DNA of 64,000 nucleotides from Acidobacteriota bacterium (GTDB lineage: Bacteria > Acidobacteriota > Thermoanaerobaculia > Multivoradales > Multivoraceae), in assembly GCA_003388555.1 (NCBI GenBank), contig QQVD01000030.1, positions 62,001-126,000 on the forward strand, in the 5' to 3' direction. The notes beneath the pieces were generated by a model. It had not been told where the DNA came from. It saw only the letters and a program-made list of their open reading frames with translations, and did not search any database. The position numbers were made by a program, and so were the translations under genes. Below are positions 15,305-23,879 of this stretch, one piece after another. Within the stretch, counting starts at the first letter, position 1, and the number at the start of each line of letters is the position of its first letter.

Positions 15305-15334
15305 GCGTGGACCCTCAGATCGAGTCCAGGGTGA
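15305..15334. repeat. GATC-centred palindromic repeat, copy 5 (degenerate)
   Basis: Reads GCGTGGACCCTCAGATCGAG then TCCAGGGTGAC. It lies in a longer duplicated context with copy 4 (both have TTGACG nearby upstream and GTGACGGCC downstream). Confidence 0.72.
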
Positions 15335-15370
15335 CGGCCCGGGGTGTGACTGCGACTGCGAGAGCGGCAG

Positions 15371-15460
15371 CCTCAGGTGTGTGCGCTCGCGGATGTCTGC
15401 GCTTCAATCTTCCCGTCAGCGGCGAGGCTCACCTCAGGTGTGTGCGCTCGCGGATGTCTG
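15371..15460. repeat. 29-bp exact direct repeat, two copies
   Basis: The unit starts CCTCAGGTGTGTGCGCTCGC and occurs at 15371-15399 and 15432-15460. A shorter match (CCTCAGGTGTGT) is at 15147. Only two full units and one 32-base spacer exist, so it is not a CRISPR. Confidence 0.85.
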
Positions 15461-15575
15461 ACCTGAGGCCACTGACCGGTTGGCTGGTCTCCACACGCAC
15501 GCGGGCGCCACCTCGGCTCGCAACACCGAACGGGCGGCTGGGCCCTGGTCTCGCGACGCACGCGGACGCCACACC

Positions 15576-15956
15576 TCAGATCGACATCGCCGCTCCGAAA
15601 TAGATCCCCAGGGTGCCCACGAAGCCGAGCGGGAACCCGAGGAGGAGTGCTCGCAAGGGCCGTAGTCTGGGCAGCTCGACCAGGTGCGCCACCGCTCCGA
15701 GGATGACGAGCAGCGGGCAGACCGCGCGGATCGCCCAGTGGGCGGCCGGCGAGCCGAAGCCGTACTCCACCGGCAGCAGGGTCAGGAAGAACACGAAGCC
15801 CATCGGCGCGACGAAGGGATAGGCCATCCACAACGGGCTTCCCACCAGCACCACCTCGGCGGGCCCGAAAGCCACCGCGCTCACGATGCCGAGCAGGTAG
15901 GCGCCGAGCATGCCCGGCAGCGATCGGTGGTCGGGGCTACGCTCGGATCGAGGCAT
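15576..15956 (-). CDS. small hydrophobic membrane protein, unknown function
   Basis: A 126-residue protein with about four predicted membrane segments (LLGIVSAVAFGPAEVV, MAYPFVAPMGFVFFLTLL, AIRAVCPLLVILGAVAHL, LLLGFPLGFVGTLGIYFG). No family is recognised. The ATG at 15956 has no good ribosome binding site; ATG 15911 is an alternative that removes a short polar N-terminus. It is downstream of, and co-directional with, the secreted protein at 16003, 46 bases apart. Confidence 0.55.
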   Translation of the reverse strand: MPRSERSPDHRSLPGMLGAYLLGIVSAVAFGPAEVVLVGSPLWMAYPFVAPMGFVFFLTLLPVEYGFGSPAAHWAIRAVCPLLVILGAVAHLVELPRLRPLRALLLGFPLGFVGTLGIYFGAAMSI

Positions 15957-16002
15957 GTTCGGAAGTCTCGGGCCTCGGTCCGCGAGGGTTCACCACGAGC
16001 TC

Positions 16003-16818
16003 CTAGGGCCAGGACGCCGGTGCGCCGGTCTCGTCGAACAGCGGCGCCCGGTCGGCGTACGACTCGAGCACGAACTCGACCGGGCCCTTGACCAGCCCGA
16101 TCAGCGGCAGCTCGGCGAGGCCGGTGCAGGGCAGGCGGTCGTCGAAGCGGTCGTCGTGCTGCCACGACTCGCCGGTCCCGAGGTGCCAGCGTCGGGGGCC
16201 GATCCGGTGGTGCTGGCGGTCGGAGCGCACCCACTCCTCTTCTTCGGTACCGATGACGCGCACGTCGACCTCCTCGCAGGTCAGGCGCTCCTCCACCACC
16301 GAGAGGTCGAGCCGCCGATCGCAGTCGACGTCGCCGACCGCGATGCGATCGAAGCGCGCCGCCCAGCAGCCGCCGAGACGCACGCGCGACTTGGAGGACC
16401 CGAGGTCGAGGCCACGCCAGAGCTGGCCGGTCGTGGGATCGAGGATGAGGAGGAGGTCTCGACCGCTGGCAGCCTGCGCCGAGCCGCCGTCGGCGATGGT
16501 GTAGGAGGACAGGTGCAGGCCGATCCGGCCACCGCCGATCGGGAAGGCGGTCACCGCCTCTTCCCAGTCGAGTGAGCCGACGTAGGACTCCTCGTCCTCC
16601 GCCACGACCTCGGGGGGCTCGAGCCAGGCGAGGGGGATCGGGGCGTCGATGCCGTCCGCCGAGCGCAGGCGGTAGGCGTCACCGTCCCGCACGAGACGGA
16701 ATCGCTCTGCATCGAAGAAGTCGCCAGCCGATGCGGCGGCGGGCGAGCACACAGCAGACGTCCCCAGAAGCACCGCCACCAGCACCCCCAGAGACGACGC
16801 AACCAGCTCTCTGGTCAT
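16003..16818 (-). CDS. secreted hypothetical protein
   Basis: A 271-residue protein with a clear signal peptide (VASSLGVLVAVLLGTSAVC, cleavage near SPAAASA). The mature part is acidic with Trp-rich segments and four cysteines that could form disulfides (GGCWAAR, GDVDCDRR, ERLTCEEV, DRLPCTGL). The DVDCDRRLDL segment is reminiscent of calcium-binding or integrin-like repeats, but only once. GGGAGGA lies seven bases before the ATG. No family is recognised. The neighbouring beta-propeller gene upstream may be in the same transcription unit (89 bases). Confidence 0.65.
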   Translation of the reverse strand: MTRELVASSLGVLVAVLLGTSAVCSPAAASAGDFFDAERFRLVRDGDAYRLRSADGIDAPIPLAWLEPPEVVAEDEESYVGSLDWEEAVTAFPIGGGRIGLHLSSYTIADGGSAQAASGRDLLLILDPTTGQLWRGLDLGSSKSRVRLGGCWAARFDRIAVGDVDCDRRLDLSVVEERLTCEEVDVRVIGTEEEEWVRSDRQHHRIGPRRWHLGTGESWQHDDRFDDRLPCTGLAELPLIGLVKGPVEFVLESYADRAPLFDETGAPASWP

Positions 16819-16907
16819 CTACCGGTCCTCCCATCGACGCTCCGTCCGCTCCTAGGGGACCGATCGTACCTGGCAGTGAGGAGACCGAATCGGGGCGGGA
16901 GATCTCC

Positions 16908-18389
16908 CTACTCCGCGAACGCCAACACCCGGCCGTCGAGAGAGCTGGCGTACACCCGTCCGTCGCCGGTCGCCGGCGAGCCCGGGAAGCCGAAGGGGCC
17001 GCTGTCGCTCGCTGGCGCCTGGAAGTACCAGACGATCTGGCCGGTCTTGCGATCGAGCGCGAAGACGCCTCCGTGATGGCCGACCAGGTAGCCGGGAGTG
17101 CTCGCTGCGCCGGCGTAGACGCGCTGCTCGGTGACCGCGGGCTGCCCCCACGTCCAGCCACGCACGTCGGCGCTCCACAGAGCACGGCCGGTCGCCGCCT
17201 GGAGGGCGAAGACCGCCGCGGCGTCGGACGAGCCGACGTACGCCACCGCGTCACGCACGCTCGCCGACGACTCGATCCACGAGAACCACACGTAGTGGCT
17301 CCAGGCAGGCTCACCGGTCGCCGCGTCGAGGGCGAGGAAGTCGTAGCTACGGCTGCCGACGAGCACCAGGTCGCCGTGGATCGCTGGGGTCGACACCACC
17401 GGCCCCCTGGTGTCGTGCTTCCACAGCAGCTTGCCGGTGCTCGCCTCGAGGGCGTAGACGTGGCCGTCGTAGCTGCCGAAGAAGACCCGTCCCCGATGCA
17501 CGGCGGGCGCGGCGAGGATGCTGTCGCCGGCGGCGTGCTCCCACGCCTTCGCGCCGTCCTCCGGATCGAGTGCCAGCAACCGCCCGTCGTGGGTGCCGAG
17601 GTAGAGGCGATCCGCCACGGTGACGTCGGAGCCGAAGCGGTCGTAGCGCGACTTGGGGTCGTCGAACGGCAGGCGCACGGCGGGCGAGCCTGAGACCTTC
17701 ACCCGCCAGCGCTCGGCTCCGCTGCTCGCGTCGAGCGCGTAGAGCATGCCGTCGTCGGCAGCGAGGTAGAGGACGCCTTTCGAGATCGTCGCCCGGCTGC
17801 GGATCGCCCCTGCGGCAAGGAACGACCAGCGCCGTTGGCCGCTCGCCGCATCGAGGGCGTGCAGCCGGCCGTCCTCGCCGCCCGAGTAGACGAGGCCGTC
17901 CGCGAACACCGGTCCCGCCCACTGCGGCGACCCGGCGTCGAAGCTCCACAGCGGCTGGACCTCACGACCCGCGAGCTCGGCTCGCTCAGGCGACTCGGGA
18001 AGCCCGCCGCGACGCAGCGTGACCGGCAGCTCGTAGACGGGCACCAGCCCCTTCGGCATCACCCCGCTCAGCGTTCCCTCTGCGGCGTCGTGCACGAAGC
18101 GGAAAGGCCCGAGGCCGACGTCGACCCGCGAGCCCTGGGCCTCGCCGACCACCAGCGGCACCGCGCCGAGCGACGACCCCTGGACGTGGATCGCCGGGAT
18201 GGTCATCAGGAGCGACACCTTGCCGTCGTCGCGGGCGACGATCTCGAGCGCGAAGGCCGTCGTCTGCTCGCCGTGGGTGATCGTGCCCGACCACGGCCCG
18301 AGGAGGTCCTCGGGCCCGAGGGGATCGGCCGTCTGATTTGACGCGGCCAGATTCAGGGCGATCAGCAGGGCGCTGAAGGTTCCGATCAT
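16908..18389 (-). CDS. secreted PQQ-binding-like beta-propeller protein
   Basis: A 493-residue protein with a short signal peptide (MIGTFSALLIALNLAAS). About residues 20-135 form a beta-rich domain (LLGPWSGTITHGEQTTAFAL...), as found in lipid-binding or DUF-type preludes. From about 145 onward there are seven to eight repeats of the type W.F...G....P...G.VY.G..DG.L.ALDA.SG...W, the signature of PQQ/BamB-type propellers. Examples are GRLHALDAASGQRRWSF and GMLYALDASSGAERWRV. Propellers of this type often bind partner proteins or cofactor-free substrates outside the cytoplasm. It has no dehydrogenase catalytic motifs, so PQQ binding is not implied. The ribosome binding site is weak (GAGAG). Confidence 0.85.
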   Translation of the reverse strand: MIGTFSALLIALNLAASNQTADPLGPEDLLGPWSGTITHGEQTTAFALEIVARDDGKVSLLMTIPAIHVQGSSLGAVPLVVGEAQGSRVDVGLGPFRFVHDAAEGTLSGVMPKGLVPVYELPVTLRRGGLPESPERAELAGREVQPLWSFDAGSPQWAGPVFADGLVYSGGEDGRLHALDAASGQRRWSFLAAGAIRSRATISKGVLYLAADDGMLYALDASSGAERWRVKVSGSPAVRLPFDDPKSRYDRFGSDVTVADRLYLGTHDGRLLALDPEDGAKAWEHAAGDSILAAPAVHRGRVFFGSYDGHVYALEASTGKLLWKHDTRGPVVSTPAIHGDLVLVGSRSYDFLALDAATGEPAWSHYVWFSWIESSASVRDAVAYVGSSDAAAVFALQAATGRALWSADVRGWTWGQPAVTEQRVYAGAASTPGYLVGHHGGVFALDRKTGQIVWYFQAPASDSGPFGFPGSPATGDGRVYASSLDGRVLAFAE

Positions 18390-18543
18390 GTTCTCTCGCT
18401 GGTCGAGACTCCGGGTGCGCCCGAGTACGCGGAGGCGGCCGGGCGTGTTGCACCCTAGAGGGAGGGCCCGGGCGCGAGACGGGGACTCCGAGGATCCTGT
18501 GGTTCGCCGCTAGTCCGTAGCATCGGGGCGGCGGCCGCGCGCC

Positions 18544-19242
18544 CTACCAGCGGTAGGAGACTCCCACCTGCACCACCGGGTAGAGATCGTAGTCGGCCAC
18601 CTCCCGGCGCAGCTCGGCCTCCTCCTGCTCGACGATGATGTCGATCACCTGCCGGAACTCGGGCGGCACCTCGATCGGCAGGTTGAGGTTCGCCGTGAGC
18701 TCGACGTCCGGCGCGCCGGTGAAGAGCACCCCGAGATCGACCTTGAAGCGCCAACGGCCGGTCTGGCCGAGCGGGTTGCCGAAGCCGATCCCGAGGTAGG
18801 GCACCACGGGGTCGATCGTCGCCGTGCCTTCGAGGGTGCCGAGGAAGTCGACCAGGATCGCCGGGAAGTCCTCGCCCGGTAGCAGGAGGTCGGCGAGCGG
18901 CGCCGAGGCCTCGATCCGATCGTCGTTGATCGCGACACCGGCGCTGATGCGGAAGGAACCTTCCCAGGGATACCAGTCGCCGACCAGCAGGAGCTGCTCG
19001 AGCTCCAGGTCGCCGGAGTAGTCGACCTCGTCGGTCTGGATGTCGATCGACGTCGACCAGGCCGCCAGCGCGGCACGGGCCTGCAGGCGCGGAGAGCCGA
19101 CGGTGGCCTCGAGGCCGGCGCCAAGGGTGCCGGCAGTGGGTCCGAGCGAGAAGTCGGTGGCGTGGCCGGGGACGACGCAGGCGAGGGCCAGAGCCGAGGT
19201 CGCGAAGACCAGCCGGCGTCGGCGCAGTGGCAAGAGATTCAC
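18544..19242 (-). CDS. outer-membrane beta-barrel protein
   Basis: A 232-residue protein read from GTG 19242, preceded by GGAGGA with eight bases spacing; an upstream in-frame extension has no signal. The signal peptide is RRRRLVFATSALALACVVPGHA. The mature part has alternating hydrophobic strands (GLEATVGSPRLQARAALAAW, VVPYLGIGFGN, RWRFKVDLGVLF) and ends in VQVGVSYRW, a C-terminal aromatic signature of outer-membrane proteins. The long loop with LPGEDFPAILVDFLG and the LNLPIEVPPEF segment resemble small barrel proteins of Gram-negative bacteria annotated as hypothetical OMPs. Implies a diderm cell envelope. Confidence 0.72.
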   Translation of the reverse strand: MNLLPLRRRRLVFATSALALACVVPGHATDFSLGPTAGTLGAGLEATVGSPRLQARAALAAWSTSIDIQTDEVDYSGDLELEQLLLVGDWYPWEGSFRISAGVAINDDRIEASAPLADLLLPGEDFPAILVDFLGTLEGTATIDPVVPYLGIGFGNPLGQTGRWRFKVDLGVLFTGAPDVELTANLNLPIEVPPEFRQVIDIIVEQEEAELRREVADYDLYPVVQVGVSYRW

Positions 19243-19250
19243 GGTGGTCG

Positions 19251-19256
19251 TCCTCC
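19251..19256 (-). promoter_or_regulatory. ribosome binding site deciding a GTG start
   Basis: GGAGGA on the minus strand, eight bases before GTG 19242, selects the start directly before the signal peptide of the barrel protein. Confidence 0.55.
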
Positions 19257-19508
19257 TGGTCGGAAAGAGCCCGGATGGGCGAGCGCGACTCCGGTACGGA
19301 CGGACGGTGCGCCCACCCCAGGATCGACGCCGGCGTCGCGTGCTCGGGGTCCCAGCCCGCCGCGAGGCGATGATCCCGTCCCAGGTGGAACCGGATGCGA
19401 TGGGTGCGCATTCACGCCAGGCCTGGGCCAAAAGAATCACGTTGTAGTGAGTGTCGGCCTGGAGCTAGGCTTCCGCCGCCAAGTCCACAGGGAGTCGCAC
19501 GGTCGAAG

Positions 19509-20816
19509 ATGAGGCCCAGCCGATTCGCTCCGTTCCTCGCCCTGCTCGTCACACCCTTCCTGGCGACGGCGCAGGACGGCTTCCTCGACGCCACGTTCTA
19601 CGCCGACGGCCGGGTCGAGTTGCCAGCGGCCCAGATGAGCTACGGCGACGTGATCGCGACGGCGCCGGACCAGCGCATCGTGATCGCCGGGACTCAGGTC
19701 ACCACAGGTGCCCCCCACAAGGTCGTGTGGGCGATCCTCGACGGTTCGGCCGCGGCCCAGGTCTGCAGCTTGTCGGCGCCGCTCGGCAGCGTGGGCTTCG
19801 AAGTCACAGCGGCCCTCTTCGACTCCACCGGTCGGCTGGTGATCGTCGGCGAAGGTGGCTTCGAGGGCGAAGGCCTCGAGGGCGTCGTCCTCCGCTTCCT
19901 CTATCCCTCCTGCACCCTCGATCCGACCTTCGGCAACGGGGGAGGCTTCCGGACCGCCTTCTTCGAAGGCAGCGTGCACTTTCGCGACTCCGCCTTCGAC
20001 CCGACGGGCCGACTGGTCGTGGCCGGGTACCACGAGAGCTCACCGGACACCGGACTCGTACTCCGTCTGCTGGCGAACGGTACTCCCGACACGAGCTTCC
20101 ACTTCGACGGCTACGCCCAGCTCGTCCGCAGCCACGACCTCCAGCTCGAAGCGGTCGCTGTCCGGCCCGACGGACGGGTCGTCGCGGTGGGTGACCATCT
20201 GTACCCCGGCGGAAGGGAGATCCTCGTCGCCGGATGGACCACTGCCGGCACGAAGGACACCAGTCTGGCGCCCAGCGGTTGGGTCGAGATCGGAATCGCG
20301 CCGGCACACGGCGTCGCGCTCGAGCTCGACCCGGGAGACGGAGCGATGCTCATCGCGGCCACCGTCTCGGCTCCGGGACCCGGCTGGTCGACACTCGTCA
20401 GGATGCAGCCCGACGGCGATCTGGACCCGACCTTCGGAACCGACGGAATCGCGCAGCGGCAGACCTGGGCGCACAGCGAATCGCTCACCGGGTTGGCCAG
20501 GCTGAGCGATGGACGCCTCGTCGTCCTCGGACGAGGCTCGGATACCGTCGTCGTCTCCGACGGCGCCTGTTTCCTGTACCGCTTCACGGAGTCCGGCGGC
20601 CCAGACGACTTCGGCCTCTTCGGCATCTCCGCCTTCAACTGGGCGGCGCTCGGCTCGAACGGCGTCACCTGCTGGGCGATCGCTCTGCAGGCTGGTCGGC
20701 CCGTGGTCGTCGGCAGGGCGGCTTTCGGAACCATCCCCTCCGCCGTCGCCGCCCGCCTCGAGAATGCCCTGATCTTCGCCGACGGGTTCGAGAGCGGATC
20801 CACGGACGGTTGGTAG
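19509..20816 (+). CDS. secreted delta-60 repeat protein with GFESG C-terminal tail
   Basis: A 435-residue protein with a signal peptide (RFAPFLALLVTPFLATAQ). The body has repeats of the delta-60 type, of about 55-60 residues, seen in lines such as CTLDPTFGNGGGFRTAF, LRLLANGTPDTSFHFDGYAQ and QPDGDLDPTFGTDGIAQ, each with an R(L/P)DGR(L/V)VV(A/L)G strand. It probably folds as a propeller or solenoid at the surface. The last residues, LIFADGFESGSTDGW, match a tail found on other secreted proteins in this window (37780, 41931). It is divergent to the barrel gene at 18544. No enzymatic motif is seen. Confidence 0.8.
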   Translation: MRPSRFAPFLALLVTPFLATAQDGFLDATFYADGRVELPAAQMSYGDVIATAPDQRIVIAGTQVTTGAPHKVVWAILDGSAAAQVCSLSAPLGSVGFEVTAALFDSTGRLVIVGEGGFEGEGLEGVVLRFLYPSCTLDPTFGNGGGFRTAFFEGSVHFRDSAFDPTGRLVVAGYHESSPDTGLVLRLLANGTPDTSFHFDGYAQLVRSHDLQLEAVAVRPDGRVVAVGDHLYPGGREILVAGWTTAGTKDTSLAPSGWVEIGIAPAHGVALELDPGDGAMLIAATVSAPGPGWSTLVRMQPDGDLDPTFGTDGIAQRQTWAHSESLTGLARLSDGRLVVLGRGSDTVVVSDGACFLYRFTESGGPDDFGLFGISAFNWAALGSNGVTCWAIALQAGRPVVVGRAAFGTIPSAVAARLENALIFADGFESGSTDGW

Positions 20817-20874
20817 GAGCGCCGCTTGCTGGGAAGGGGTGCGCGCGGAGGTGCCGAGCACCGCGATCACTCCC

Positions 20875-21245
20875 TCGGCGATGTCGTCGGGCGGTCGACG
20901 ACGAACGTTCCGTCGCGCAGCTCGACGCGACGGTGTGGCGTGTCGCGCGATCTCCTCCTCGTGGGTGACCAGGACGATCGTGGTGCCGACGGCGTTCAGC
21001 GCGTCGATCTGCACCATCCTGTCGGCGGCGGTGGCGGAGTCGAGGTCTTGCCGCCTTCTCGTCCGCGAGTTCCTTCGGCTCGTTGATCAACGCCCTGGCG
21101 AGGGCGACGCTCTGCCGCCGGCCGGCCGCGATCTGGTTGGGCCGATGGTGAACACGATCCGCGAGGTCGACCCGCTCGAGGGCGGCGAAGGCATGGCGAC
21201 AGCGCTCGTCGGGCGTCACCCCCACGCAGACCGGGGGGAGCGCGG
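20875..21245 (-). pseudogene. decayed ABC transporter ATP-binding protein (MacB/LolD type)
   Basis: On the minus strand, separate frames read pieces of a MacB-like ATPase. In order they are ERVDLADRVHHRPNQ, then IAAGRRQSVALARALINEP (a degraded SGGQxQRVAIARAL signature), KELADEK (Walker B remnant of LLADEPTG), and in another frame MVQIDALNAVGTTIVLVTHEEEIARHA (D-loop/H-loop region with the switch His). The Walker A half is absent. At least one frameshift and the loss of the ABC signature make it non-functional. It lies in the gap between 20816 and 21300. Confidence 0.8.
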
Positions 21246-21299
21246 TGTTGTCCGCCGAGCAGCGGCCGACCGACCACCGGTCAGTCGGGAGAGAAAGCT

Positions 21300-22616
21300 C
21301 TAGAGATCACATCCCGGGAACGCCTCGAGCAGGCTGAACGACGGCGCGGTGACTCCGTCGACGTTGTCGATCACCCGCAGGTACTCGGGGGAAGGTCGGC
21401 CGGCCGCCTTGGCCACCAGGTCCTCGACCTCGAGGCGGAAGCCGAGGGTGGTGGTCGGCGCGCCGAAGAGCCAGAAATGGCCGTTGATGGAGCAGCCGTC
21501 GAGCACCTTGACCAGGAACTCGGGGTTGCCCTCGAAGAAGCTGAACAGGCCGCCGTCGGGCAGGCCGACGCCCGAGAGCGGCGAGGCGAACGCCTGGCCC
21601 GACTGGCCGCCGCCGATGGCGGTGAACCAGGCGAGGGTCACCCGGAAGCGGCCGTCGTTCGGCTGGTCGTCGAGGCAGAGGGTGGTCGCGTCGGACACGC
21701 AGTCCGGGGTCTGGCCGCCCTCGAGGAGCGCCGCGAAGTCGACCGGCACGCTGCCGCTCTGGCCGAGGCCGTAGGCGACAACGCCCGGGGTCGCGTCGTC
21801 CCAGAGCTGGCCGCGCAGCAGCACCGGCACGAAGAGCACCTGGCCGACGTCGCCGGGCGCCGGCGAGCCGGCGGTGCGCTGCAGCCTGGCGCCGACCAGC
21901 CGCTGGGCGGCGTCGAACTGAAAGTTGTCGAGCAGCAGGGTGACGCGGGTGGTCGGCTGCGCTCCGCAGCGCGACTCGACCTCGAGGAAGGCTCGCTCGA
22001 AGGGGCTGTCGGGCAGTATTGACGCGGCGGTCGAGCAGGGCTGGCCGGCGCGCTCGAGCTCGACGCGCAGCGTCTGCTGCACCAGGGCCAGGGCGCCAGC
22101 GAGTCGGGCGGAGACCTGCTGCGAACGCGGAGCGACGAAGCGGTCGACCTCGGGCCCGGGAGTGGCGCCGAGGAAGTCGGCGCCGGGAGGGCCCTGGGAG
22201 CCGCCGATCTCGAGCGCGCCGGCCGCCAGCGCCACCCGCAGCACCGGCGACGCGTCGACGTCGGAGGCGGCGGGCTGCGCCATCAGGCCGAGGGTGGTCT
22301 GCCGCACGGCGCCGGGCGCTCGCGGCGCCGAGGGCACTCGCACGATGCTGGCCGCGAGGTGGCGCTCGGGTGCTCCGCCCGTCGCCGAGGTCACGGCGCG
22401 CAGCACCGCCAGGCCCTCCTCGTCGGCCGTCACCGTAACCAGCGACGGCGACTCCGCACCGACCACCTGCGCCGCAGCGAGGGCGGCGCGGAGGCGCTCG
22501 TTGAGACTCGGCACCTGCGCTCCGGCGGGGGCCTCGAGGAGGGCGAGGCCGGTCAGGGCCAGGGCGAGCACCACGGCGTGCCTCGAGGTCGCACGCGGAC
22601 CGACAGGGGTCAGCAT
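21300..22616 (-). CDS. secreted protein with C-terminal KVLDGC...NGHFW module
   Basis: A 438-residue exported protein (signal peptide ATSRHAVVLALALTGLALLEA). The N-terminal half is of unknown fold. The C-terminal ~130 residues carry a module also seen in the gene at 33419: TLCLDD...GRFRVTLAW, then FSFFEGNPEFLVKVLDGC, INGHFWLFGAPTTTLGFRLEV. This order (a Cys, the F/W/F strand, a KVLD(G/A)C and NGH(F/Y)W motif) marks a conserved extracellular beta-rich domain of unknown role. ATG 22616 was chosen because GGAG lies eight bases upstream. The gene begins one base after the stop of the upstream gene, so the two are translationally linked. Confidence 0.7.
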   Translation of the reverse strand: MLTPVGPRATSRHAVVLALALTGLALLEAPAGAQVPSLNERLRAALAAAQVVGAESPSLVTVTADEEGLAVLRAVTSATGGAPERHLAASIVRVPSAPRAPGAVRQTTLGLMAQPAASDVDASPVLRVALAAGALEIGGSQGPPGADFLGATPGPEVDRFVAPRSQQVSARLAGALALVQQTLRVELERAGQPCSTAASILPDSPFERAFLEVESRCGAQPTTRVTLLLDNFQFDAAQRLVGARLQRTAGSPAPGDVGQVLFVPVLLRGQLWDDATPGVVAYGLGQSGSVPVDFAALLEGGQTPDCVSDATTLCLDDQPNDGRFRVTLAWFTAIGGGQSGQAFASPLSGVGLPDGGLFSFFEGNPEFLVKVLDGCSINGHFWLFGAPTTTLGFRLEVEDLVAKAAGRPSPEYLRVIDNVDGVTAPSFSLLEAFPGCDL

Positions 22617-22617
22617 C

Positions 22618-23652
22618 TCACGGGCTCCGATCTGCGTTGGGGTCCAGACGCGAAGGGTGCGCGTCCTGGTAGAGCAGGGTCCAGTCGATCGTCGCCGCAC
22701 CCACCGTCTGCTCGGGCGAAACGACGAGGCGCCCGCTCGAGCGGGCCGAGAGCAGACCGGGCGCCGCCGGTGAGCGGAACCTGACCTCGAGCTCGGGGCC
22801 GATGTCGAAGCGTGGATCACCGATCAGGAAGACTGCGCTCATGGTGTCGAGCCGGCCGGCGAAGTAGCTGGCGTCGAGGTTGATCAGCGCCTCGCCGCAG
22901 GGGTCGAGACAGCCGATCTTGATCTGGTAGCGCTGCGGTGCGTTGGGGCGGCGGGTGAGCTGCGCGAAGGCGTCGTGGCAGGTGGTGACGCCCTGGGCCG
23001 AGAGGTCGTCGCACAGGCGCAGCTCGATCGACTCGCGGAGGAGGTCGAAGACCATCCAGTCCTCGGCGTCGTAGACGTGCTCGTGGTCCGAGCCGAGGGC
23101 GAAGGCGAGATCGGCGGCGGGGATCGCGTCGACCGCGCGCCGGGCGCTGTCGATGCGCGCCGTGCGGCCGGCCGCCTCGACCTCGAGCTCGAGCAGCGCC
23201 GCCGAGGCGCCGACCGCGACGTCGCTCGACGGCGTCACCCGCAGCAGGTGCAGCTGCGGCTGCGCGGCGAGGTCGAGGCGCGACTGCGGCGGCGCCAGCT
23301 GCGCCAACCACCAGAGCTGCGCCCCCGGCGCGACGCGCAGGGCGCCGCTGCGGTCGTGCTCGGCAGTGCGCACGCTGCCCTCGATGCCACCGGAGCGGCC
23401 GGGCGAGAGCACGGTCATCGTCGGCTGCACGGCGAACGGCGCCGCCGCGTCGAGCCCGGCGCGCAGCGCGTCCATCTGGGCGCGGTCGTGCTCAACCTGC
23501 TCGAGGGTCAGCTGGGCGGAGGCCGGCACCGCGGCGAGCACGAACCAGAGCACCAGCACCGCCAACCGGCGCGCCGGGCACGAAAGCGAACCGCGCCTCG
23601 CAGGCGGCCTGCCAGGACGGTAGAGCGGTCGGAATGGCCTCGGCACAGTCAC
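22618..23652 (-). CDS. secreted hypothetical protein, first gene of a two-gene operon
   Basis: A 344-residue protein starting at GTG 23652, with GAGGAGGA seven bases upstream. A hydrophobic signal segment (LAVLVLWFVLAAVPASAQ) follows a basic N-terminus. The mature protein has a helical start (LTLEQVEHDRAQMDAL) and many short beta segments; cysteines occur in ELRLCDD, VTTCHD and GCLDPCGEALI. No family is recognised. Its TGA (22618-22620) is followed one base later by the ATG of the next gene, indicating co-translation. The pair may form an extracellular complex. Confidence 0.65.
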   Translation of the reverse strand: MTVPRPFRPLYRPGRPPARRGSLSCPARRLAVLVLWFVLAAVPASAQLTLEQVEHDRAQMDALRAGLDAAAPFAVQPTMTVLSPGRSGGIEGSVRTAEHDRSGALRVAPGAQLWWLAQLAPPQSRLDLAAQPQLHLLRVTPSSDVAVGASAALLELEVEAAGRTARIDSARRAVDAIPAADLAFALGSDHEHVYDAEDWMVFDLLRESIELRLCDDLSAQGVTTCHDAFAQLTRRPNAPQRYQIKIGCLDPCGEALINLDASYFAGRLDTMSAVFLIGDPRFDIGPELEVRFRSPAAPGLLSARSSGRLVVSPEQTVGAATIDWTLLYQDAHPSRLDPNADRSP

Positions 23653-23879
23653 GCTGTCGTCCTCCTCGAAGGCGAAGCGGCGGGGACTCTATGCGAACTC
23701 GAGCTGGCTGCGACGATGACGGCTGTTGCCGAGGGGACGGTGACCTCGTTCCGGATCGCACGCCAGGTAGCGTTGGAGACTCCGAGCAGCCCGTCTCGAC
23801 AGTTTCCGGGCCCTCGGCTTCGGGGCACCGGCGGGGCGACGCCGCACGCCATGCATCCAACACCCGGGAAGGAGTCGCG

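Larger units (their letters stand above)
14911..15575. other. repeat-containing intergenic region
   Basis: No gene is supported in these 665 bases. It contains two GATC-type palindromes (15077-15106 and 15305-15334), each preceded by TCTG(T/C)TTGACG-like sequence, and a 29-base exact duplication (15371-15399 and 15432-15460). It looks like a small repeat cluster that grew by local duplication. Confidence 0.65.

Noticed and set aside
15371-15460. Possible CRISPR
   Set aside because: Only two exact 29-base repeats with one spacer, no cas genes, and the repeats are part of a wider local duplication.
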